From: Mycolicibacterium mengxianglii
GTDB lineage: Bacteria > Actinomycetota > Actinomycetes > Mycobacteriales > Mycobacteriaceae
Assembly: GCF_015710575.1 (NCBI RefSeq)
Contig: NZ_CP065373.1
Span: 2,914,001 to 2,978,000, forward strand
Length of the DNA: 64,000 nucleotides
Direction of reading: 5' to 3'
The first letter of the stretch is position 1. Every line of letters begins with the position of its first letter. Below the pieces are notes generated by a model. The model saw only the letters and a program-made list of their open reading frames with translations, had not been told where the DNA came from and made no database searches. Of the stretch, positions 55,663 to 61,783 are shown piece by piece. Both the position numbers and the translations under genes were made by a program.

Positions 55663-56481
55663 ATGAGCAGCCCGAGTCAGAACGGTAAGGCGGCGTCTGC
55701 GAAAGCGGTGTCACGCCAGGAAGAACGGCATCGTCTGGTGACCGAGGCCGTCATGGCCGCCGGCTCGGTGGCGATCGACGACCTGGCGCGGATGTTCGAC
55801 GTCAGCGTGATGACCATTCACCGCGATCTGGACCGTCTGGAAGCGCAGAACGTGCTGCGCAAGGCGCGCGGTGTCGCCACGGCGCTGCCGTCGAGCACCG
55901 TGGAATCCAACGACGCCTACCGGCGGGCCCAGCAGCGCGACGAGAAGCGTGACCTCGCCGCCGCGGCGCTCGCGTTCATCCAGCCCGGCCAGACCGTCAT
56001 GCTCGACGATTCGACCACCGTACTGCCACTACTGGACATGCTCGCCACCAAGGCGCCACTGACGGTGGCCAGTAACAGCCTCAGCGTGATCAACGGGCTC
56101 GTCGACGCCGAGGAGATCGAACTCGTCGGGGTCGGCGGTGAATTCCGGGCCTGGTGCAACGCATTCATGGGTCAGATGACGCTGGACGCGATCGCCGCGC
56201 TGCACGCCGATGTGCTGCTGATGTCGACCTCCGCAGTCACCGGCGCGGCGTGCTATCACCAGAACCAGGACACGATCTCGATCAAGCGGGCGTTGATCGC
56301 CGCTGCCGAGTCCTCGGTGCTGCTGGTCGACCACACCAAATTCGAGCGACGGGCACTGTTCCGGCTGTGTGCGCTCGCCGATTTCGACCACGTGGTGGTC
56401 GATGCGGGCACCCCGAGTGCGACGGTCGATGCGCTGCGTCAGCACCACGGCAGCGTCACGGTCGCCCCGCACTCGAGCTGA
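55663..56481 (+). CDS. DeoR-family sugar-phosphate-responsive regulator
   Basis: A 272-residue regulator. The N-terminal DeoR helix-turn-helix is at residues ~17-72 (IDDLARMFDVSVMTIHRDLDRLEAQ). The C-terminal DeoRC sugar-phosphate sensor domain includes MLDDSTTVLPLLDML, LTVASNSLSVINGL and LLVDHTKFERRALFRL. GGAGGAG precedes ATG 55663 (TTG 55660 also open). It lies within the kinase-aldolase-transporter-dehydrogenase locus and probably controls it. Confidence 0.9.
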   Translation: MSSPSQNGKAASAKAVSRQEERHRLVTEAVMAAGSVAIDDLARMFDVSVMTIHRDLDRLEAQNVLRKARGVATALPSSTVESNDAYRRAQQRDEKRDLAAAALAFIQPGQTVMLDDSTTVLPLLDMLATKAPLTVASNSLSVINGLVDAEEIELVGVGGEFRAWCNAFMGQMTLDAIAALHADVLLMSTSAVTGAACYHQNQDTISIKRALIAAAESSVLLVDHTKFERRALFRLCALADFDHVVVDAGTPSATVDALRQHHGSVTVAPHSS

Positions 56482-56530
56482 GCGCGCGGAAACGGCCACC
56501 GGACGCCCGTGGCACAATAAGTTAAATCAA

Positions 56531-56543
56531 ACATGAGTTATGT
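56531..56543. promoter_or_regulatory. ACAT-GAGTT-ATGT site upstream of the alcohol dehydrogenase
   Basis: Inverted ACAT/ATGT in an AT-rich stretch, followed by TGATTTCTGACAT. It resembles the elements at 53728 and 54505 and sits about 50 bases before the dehydrogenase start. Candidate DeoR-regulator operator; weak by itself. Confidence 0.4.
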
Positions 56544-56591
56544 GATTTCTGACATCCAATGGGATGCAGTGGTCAGACAGGGAGAAACACC

Positions 56592-57638
56592 ATGCGCGCA
56601 GCCGTCTTCTACGGCCCCGGCGACCTCCGGATCGAGGACGTGCCCACCCGCGATCCCGAAGCCGGTGAAGTGGTGGTCGAGGTGCACGCCGCCGCCACCT
56701 GCGGCACCGACCTCAAGGCGTACCGCCGAGGTCACCACAAACTCTTCAAGAGCTACCCGGCGCCCTTCGGCCACGAATTCGCCGGCGTCGTCACCCGGGT
56801 CGGGGCCGGCGTCACCGACTTCGAGCCCGGAATGCGGGTCGTCGCCGCCAACACCGCACCCTGCGGTGGCTGCTGGGCCTGTAAGGCCGGGCGACTGAGC
56901 CTGTGCGAGAACCTGGAGTTCCTCAACGGCGCATTCGCCCAGGAGGTGGTCATTCCGGCCGCCATCGTGCGCCGCAACACCTACCAGATCGCCGATACCA
57001 CGTCGTTCGCCTCCGTGGCACCGCTGGAGCCGCTGGCCACCGTGGTGCACGGAATGTACGTCAGCGGAATCGAACTGGGCGACGTGGTCGCGGTCAACGG
57101 CGCGGGGCCGATCGGCCAGATGTTCATCCGGCTGGCCACCCTGCGCGGCGCGCGGGTGATCGCCGTCGACCAGTCCCCCTACCGGCTGCAGGCGGCCAAG
57201 AAGATGGGGGCGCAAGAACTCATCGACATCTCCGTCCACCCCGGCACCGACGAGGTGGCCGCAGCGGTGCGGGCGCTGACCCCCTACGGCAAGGGCGCCG
57301 ACGTCGCGATCGAGGCCGTCGGTCTGCCCCAGGTATGGGAGCAGACCGCCAAGTGCCTGCGCCCCGGTGGCAAGGCCGTCATGTTCGGCGGCCCGCCCGT
57401 CGGCGCGGAGTTCTCGCTCAACGCCAACGACATGCACTACTTCGAGTACACCATCACCGGCGTCTTCCACCACGAACCGCTCTATGTCGAGCGCGCCCTG
57501 CGGCTGATCGAGACCGGCCAACTCAACGGTGAGGACCTGATCACCGAGGTCCGTCCCCTCGACCGGCTGATCGAGAGCCTCGAGGACATGGCCGCCGGGG
57601 TGGGCAGCAAGTATCTGATCGATCCCCGGCTGGGCTGA
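56592..57638 (+). CDS. Zinc-dependent medium-chain alcohol/polyol dehydrogenase
   Basis: A 348-residue MDR-family dehydrogenase. Catalytic zinc residues are in CGTDLKAYRRG and FGHEFAG; the structural zinc site has four Cys in PCGGCWACKAGRLSLCEN. The NAD site is VNGAGPIGQMFIR, followed by VIAVDQSPYR with an acidic residue favouring NAD. It is of the sorbitol/threonine dehydrogenase kind and could oxidise the polyol that the FGGY kinase pathway consumes. ATG 56592 follows AGGGAG; the longer reading from 56559 is rejected. Confidence 0.9.
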   Translation: MRAAVFYGPGDLRIEDVPTRDPEAGEVVVEVHAAATCGTDLKAYRRGHHKLFKSYPAPFGHEFAGVVTRVGAGVTDFEPGMRVVAANTAPCGGCWACKAGRLSLCENLEFLNGAFAQEVVIPAAIVRRNTYQIADTTSFASVAPLEPLATVVHGMYVSGIELGDVVAVNGAGPIGQMFIRLATLRGARVIAVDQSPYRLQAAKKMGAQELIDISVHPGTDEVAAAVRALTPYGKGADVAIEAVGLPQVWEQTAKCLRPGGKAVMFGGPPVGAEFSLNANDMHYFEYTITGVFHHEPLYVERALRLIETGQLNGEDLITEVRPLDRLIESLEDMAAGVGSKYLIDPRLG

Positions 57639-57713
57639 TCCGGCACGCAGAGCGCTGACCGGAGTGGCGTCGCACCCTGATGAGCACATGCGGTGCGGCG
57701 CTACTCTGAGGCG

Positions 57714-57929
57714 GTGAGTGCAGCCGAGGTTCCCGTCGCAGGCGTCATCAGGCTCGGTCAGTTCCTCAAACTATCCGGTCTCATCGACTCCGGCGCCGAC
57801 GCCAAGTCAGTGATCGCCGACGGATTGGTCTCGGTCAACGCCGAGGTCGAATATCGACGCGGCCGGCAATTGCAACCCGGGGACACGGTGGCGATCTCCG
57901 GCAACACCGCCCGCGTTGTTGCCGGGTGA
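57714..57929 (+). CDS. Small S4-domain RNA-binding protein (YaaA/YbcJ-like)
   Basis: A 71-residue protein consisting of an S4 domain: IRLGQFLKLSGLIDSGADAKSVIADGLVSVNAEVEYRRGRQLQPGDTV in pattern (helix pair, Gly-x-Val-x-Val-Asn, Arg-Arg-Gly). A leaderless start at GTG 57714 is preferred because TACTCT (57702-57707) is spaced exactly 6 bases upstream; GTG 57693 would add seven residues. The family is linked to ribosome or tRNA binding in other bacteria. It lies 75 bp after the dehydrogenase but has its own promoter. Confidence 0.82.
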   Translation: MSAAEVPVAGVIRLGQFLKLSGLIDSGADAKSVIADGLVSVNAEVEYRRGRQLQPGDTVAISGNTARVVAG

Positions 57930-58811
57930 CATCTCGAGTCTCGTTGTGCCAGTCCGCTTATCCACTCAGCCGCCCAAATCTTCCCATCCAGTCCGCCCCG
58001 GCGGTAAGTGCCGACAGCTGGAGAGCCCCGCACCGCCGTCTGCGAGGCTCGGCCCGGACGGCCGGATTTCCGCAGTTGACACACCACCTTGTTTTCAGTT
58101 CTCGTCAGTGAATTTGCTGGCAAGGCACATTTGCATCCTTAGTTGCAGCTAGAACGCCTATTACCCGTGCTGCTGACTTTCCGAACGATGGGTCTAGTAA
58201 ATATTCCTGTCAATCTGTCAGATATTTGCCCGGAGTATTCATGGGGTCGATAAAACCGACTTCGAAAAGTCCGTAACACAGCGTTTATTTTAACGGGCTT
58301 GCGACCACTGCATGGTTGTGTAGGCACACACTTGCATGGCAACAATTACGCGACGTACTGACAAACGCGCAAGTGTCGGAAGGCCCGCCAGCACCCGTTC
58401 GAGCTGCAGTTTCTGTGCGTAAACCGCGCCTAGGCCACATAACACGGACTGCGCCGGCCCGCGCTGGACGTCATTGGTCAGACAGCTTTCACTCGGGTTT
58501 CACCAAAAATCGCGACGCTGCAATCAGTAACGAATTAAAGTGTGAAGGGATCAGTCAAAAGCTCGGAATGACGGCACGGATCATAGCTAGACGATTACTC
58601 GAGAATCGCTGGTGTCCAGTAAACGGCTCGGTCGAAATGCTGAAGACACCCTCGGCACTCAGCCATCAAAACGCGGATGTTAGGCACTTCACTCACCGTC
58701 ATTCCGTACCAACCAACGCTCGCGCGCTTTGCCACGTTGTGTACCGCTCGTCGATCCCTGCAGAGCCTTGATGCCTGCACCAGATGGGCATCATGCGAAA
58801 GGGATTACGAG
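57930..58811 (+). other. Long low-GC, gene-less region before the second PGRS-like gene
   Basis: About 880 bp with A/T-rich patches (for example 58130-58290 and 58500-58580) unlike the neighbouring genes. Open frames such as one at 58316-58771 have no codon bias, no ribosome site and no recognisable family. GAAAGGG at 58797-58803 is the ribosome site of the next gene. No promoter, tRNA or repeat could be fixed with confidence. Confidence 0.6.
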
Positions 58812-60323
58812 ATGTCAGATGAGTCCAGGACCAAGTGGCAGGCTGGGACGTCTGCCGTCCTTTTTGCTTCAGTTGCCTGCGGGGCGGCGGTGGTCGGGAT
58901 CCTATCCTTGCCCACGGCCACGGGAGAGGCGCCGACGAGGAGTCTTGCCGTGCGGCTCGCGTCTACCGAATCCCAACTTCCGTCGACCTCGGCTGACCCG
59001 TGGTGGTGGCTGAACGGCGGTCAGAGCAGCCGGAATTGGGTCGGGTCCGGCGCATCGGCCGCGCCAACCGCGCTGGCCGCTGCGCCAACTAGGTCTATGT
59101 TCGGGCCCGGTGGCTGGCTTATCGGCGACGGCCGCAACGCCATGGAACTCGACCCCAACTGTGTCTCCGTTTGCCACGGTGAAGACGGCGGGCTTTTCGG
59201 CGGCAACGGTGGCGACGGCGCCTTCGGGGGTAACGGCGGAAGCGCCGGCCTCCTGATAGGCAACGGCGGCAGCGGCGGCAATGGCATAGATGCCGTCTAC
59301 AACGCAGCTGGGGTCCGTATTTCTGCAGCCGTCGCCGGCGGCGCCGGGGGTAACGGCGGACAAATAGCAGGCATCGGTGGCAGTGGCGGCAATGGTGGTT
59401 CCGATCTGAACTACAAGGGCAGCGGCGATGCCGTCGGCACCAGGGGCGGTGACGGCGGCGGGAGTGGAATGTTCGGGGGCAACTCCGGCAGCGCAGGCAA
59501 CGGTGGCGTGGGTTATGCCGCCAATGGCAGCGCCACCGGCGGCGCCGGCGGCAATGCAGGTTATGCGTTCGTTGGCGACGGTGGCACTGGTGGCACCGGT
59601 GGCGACGCAACCGCCAACAACGGCGATGCCACCGCCGGCGATGGCGGAGCCGGCGGGGTCGGCAAATTCGGAGTGGGAGGCACAGGGGGCACGGGCGGTA
59701 GCGCGTACACCCCGAAGGGCGACGGCGTCGCCACCGGTGGTGACGGCGGGGCGGGCGGCTCGTCGTTCCTGGGCACTGGTAGTGACGGTGGCGCCGGCGG
59801 TGAAGGTCGCTCCAGCTCAAACGCGGGCATCGGTGGCGCCGGCGGCAAAGGCGGACATGTGGTCACAGCCGGCGACGGCGGGAACGGTGGCAAGGGCGGA
59901 AACGGCGAAGGACAGACGATCGGAACCGGCGGAGCGGGCGGCGACGGCGGTGACGGCGGTGGCATGGCCTGGGGTGAAGGCGGACAGGGCGGCGACGGCG
60001 GAGAAGGCATGGGGCAGATCGGAACCGGTGGCGCTGGGGGTGACGGCGGCAAAGGCGGCGGCATCGGTACCGGCAACGGTGGCGATGGCGGAACGGGCGG
60101 GAACGCCTCTTCCGATGATTCTGCGCAGGGCACGGCTACCGGCGGCAACGGTGGCAACGGCGGGCTGGGCGGTACCGTTGCCGGCAACGGGGGTAAAGGC
60201 GGTGACGGCGGTGACGCCGAGTCCGGCAAGTCCAGGACCGGCGGCACGGGGGGCTCCGGCGGCGCCGGTGGCATCGGCGGCGCAAACGGCGCGAACGGAT
60301 CAACCGGTGCGGACGGCACGTAA
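58812..60323 (+). CDS. Second PGRS-like glycine-rich protein without a PE domain
   Basis: A 503-residue protein from ATG 58812 (MSDESRTKWQAGTSAVLF), with GAAAGGG 8 bases upstream. Residues ~10-32 are hydrophobic (signal or anchor). A short linker with DPWWWLNGGQSSRNW leads to FGPGGWLIGDG near residue 101, again like the PE_PGRS junction motif, followed by GGN/GGX repeats to the end (…ANGSTGADGT). An unusual CVSVC pair (NCVSVCHGEDGG) lies just after the junction. No PE helices are present. Probably exported; function unknown. Confidence 0.85.
   Translation: MSDESRTKWQAGTSAVLFASVACGAAVVGILSLPTATGEAPTRSLAVRLASTESQLPSTSADPWWWLNGGQSSRNWVGSGASAAPTALAAAPTRSMFGPGGWLIGDGRNAMELDPNCVSVCHGEDGGLFGGNGGDGAFGGNGGSAGLLIGNGGSGGNGIDAVYNAAGVRISAAVAGGAGGNGGQIAGIGGSGGNGGSDLNYKGSGDAVGTRGGDGGGSGMFGGNSGSAGNGGVGYAANGSATGGAGGNAGYAFVGDGGTGGTGGDATANNGDATAGDGGAGGVGKFGVGGTGGTGGSAYTPKGDGVATGGDGGAGGSSFLGTGSDGGAGGEGRSSSNAGIGGAGGKGGHVVTAGDGGNGGKGGNGEGQTIGTGGAGGDGGDGGGMAWGEGGQGGDGGEGMGQIGTGGAGGDGGKGGGIGTGNGGDGGTGGNASSDDSAQGTATGGNGGNGGLGGTVAGNGGKGGDGGDAESGKSRTGGTGGSGGAGGIGGANGANGSTGADGT
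59180..60318 (+). repeat. PGRS-type coding repeats of the second gene
   Basis: Gly-Gly-x triplet coding repeats, less regular than in the 15.4-kb gene, with recurrent GTGGTGG, GDGGDGG and GTGGAGGDGG blocks. The complementary strand yields Pro-rich frames that are not genes. Confidence 0.8.
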
Positions 60324-60645
60324 CCTGTCGACGCCTCTTCCCGGAAGAGGCCCGGAAACGATGTTGCATCAACAGTTTTCAGGGCGGTGTGTGGTCTATA
60401 GGCAGGCCAGTCATCGGTTCTTCCAAGGACCGAGAACGACTTCTCGCTGCATCACGTTTGCCCGCTGATTGCTCGTGGGCTGCACCACAGTATCGGTAGC
60501 GCGATCCGACACACCGTGTGACGTTCCGGTACTCCCCCGGGCCATGCTCTGCAGTGCCCGTACCCGACTACCTTGTTGCGACTGGCTTCGGGATGTAGTC
60601 GACCCGCAGGAATCGGACGCCCGAACGAGACTCAACCGCACGACA
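60324..60645. other. Intergenic region between convergent genes
   Basis: A 322-bp gap between the PGRS-like gene (plus) and the methyltransferase (minus). The only structure seen is a GC-rich hairpin at 60334-60352 (GCCTCTT / AAGAGGC with loop CCCGG) 11 bases after the PGRS stop; it lacks a T-run, so it is at best a weak terminator. Confidence 0.45.
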
Positions 60646-61491
60646 TTAAAAGCGGTAGCGCAGCACGACGGTCGCCATTATTCGAGACAACGTCGCACTC
60701 TTGGCCGCCAACCGGGCCGCCGACCGGCCGATCAGCGGTAAGTCGGCCGCCTCAGGTGTCCGGGTGAGAAAGATTTCGTCGAGCAGCGTCAGTCCGTTGA
60801 CCCAATGTTCAAGGAGCCCCGGGTCATTCAATCCTGGATTGGCCAGGTCGCCGGCGATGGCCCGCATCGCACGGGAGCGCTTGAAGGTCCTCATGGCGTG
60901 TGTGGTGTAGGCGTTGAGTGCCAGTTCCCCGCCGGGGAAGTGTGTGGTGAGCCGATTCAGCAGTGCCACGAAGTCCTCTTGCGTGAGGAAGAGGACGACA
61001 CCGTCAGCGACGATCATCGCCGGCCGGTCCCTGGGAATGTCACGCAACCAGGCCGGGTCAGTCAGATCCGCGCCGACATTGTGTGCATTAGTGCTCTGTG
61101 GCAACAGTTTTCGACGTAGAGCAGCCACAACAGGAAAGTCGACGTCATACCAATCGACGGTGGTCGGCGGGTCAACCCGGGAAATCCTGCCGTCCAGGCC
61201 CGCTCCGAGATCTAGCACGACGGCGTTCGGGTGACGGAGCACAAACCGGCGCACCATGCCGTCGATCACCTTGGAACGTACCGCCACATCGAAGACCTTG
61301 GAACGTCGGTCGAGGAGCTTGGTGTTCAGCTGGGGGAACTTGTCGAGACCGTAGCCGGTGGTTGTGATGATCCGGTCAGCCATGGTGTCGCCAAGAAACG
61401 GCCGCGGCAGGCGACTGTCGAGCGCCCTGCTACCCAACGTGAGGAACAGGCTCTCTTGTGCCGGAGTAAACGCCGGAAGCGTGAAGCTCAT
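60646..61491 (-). CDS. LCMT/TcmP-type class I SAM-dependent methyltransferase
   Basis: A 281-residue methyltransferase of the leucine-carboxyl-methyltransferase family, the type that includes tetracenomycin O-methyltransferase TcmP. SAM-binding features are VVLDLGAGLDGRISRV (motif I) and TVDWYDVDFPVV; MIVADGVVLFLTQEDF is the family block near motif IV, and GGELALNAYTTHAM follows. The substrate is unknown (an O-methylated small molecule or carboxyl group). ATG 61491 overlaps the preceding small gene's stop as ATGA, so it is coupled to it and probably to the PE-PPE gene. Confidence 0.85.
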   Translation of the reverse strand: MSFTLPAFTPAQESLFLTLGSRALDSRLPRPFLGDTMADRIITTTGYGLDKFPQLNTKLLDRRSKVFDVAVRSKVIDGMVRRFVLRHPNAVVLDLGAGLDGRISRVDPPTTVDWYDVDFPVVAALRRKLLPQSTNAHNVGADLTDPAWLRDIPRDRPAMIVADGVVLFLTQEDFVALLNRLTTHFPGGELALNAYTTHAMRTFKRSRAMRAIAGDLANPGLNDPGLLEHWVNGLTLLDEIFLTRTPEAADLPLIGRSAARLAAKSATLSRIMATVVLRYRF

Positions 61492-61742
61492 ATGCGTTCA
61501 TGCTCGCTACTGCCGCGCACGGACGCCTGGGCTCCGACGTGAACGTGAAACTCCGTAAGCTCACCCAGAATCTCCTCCACGGCATCACCTTTCCGCGCAC
61601 CGGCGGCAGTGTGTCCTGCTGGTCGGGCTGACGTGCACACAAGCCGTCGAAGTCGGAGTCGAGCGTCGTCGCCCGCCCGTACGCGCCGTACTGAGACGAC
61701 TGTCTCCTCCATTGGGATGAGCCCTTCAACGGCGATCTTCAA
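61488..61742 (-). CDS. Small hypothetical protein between PE-PPE hydrolase and methyltransferase
   Basis: An 84-residue protein without a recognised family: KIAVEGLIPMEETVVSVRRV, ARLRLRRLVCTS and ILGELTEFHVHVG are the most structured-looking segments. TTG 61742 is the best start because GGAGGTGAG (61754-61746) gives ideal spacing; GTG 61778 (12 residues longer) is open but has no such site. Its stop overlaps the methyltransferase ATG as ATGA, the main evidence that it is a real gene. No membrane segment. Confidence 0.6.
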   Translation of the reverse strand: MKIAVEGLIPMEETVVSVRRVRAGDDARLRLRRLVCTSARPAGHTAAGARKGDAVEEILGELTEFHVHVGAQASVRGSSEHERI

Positions 61743-61783
61743 CAACTCACCTCCGCGGCTGAGCCGTCTCTTCGTCACCGCCG

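Noticed and set aside
58316..58771. A 151-residue plus-strand frame in the low-GC region before the second PGRS-like gene
   Set aside because: No ribosome site, no codon bias, no recognisable family; it overlaps the upstream region of the PGRS-like gene.
59119..60319. Pro-rich minus-strand frames across the second PGRS-like gene
   Set aside because: Same reason: complementary reading of Gly-rich repeats.
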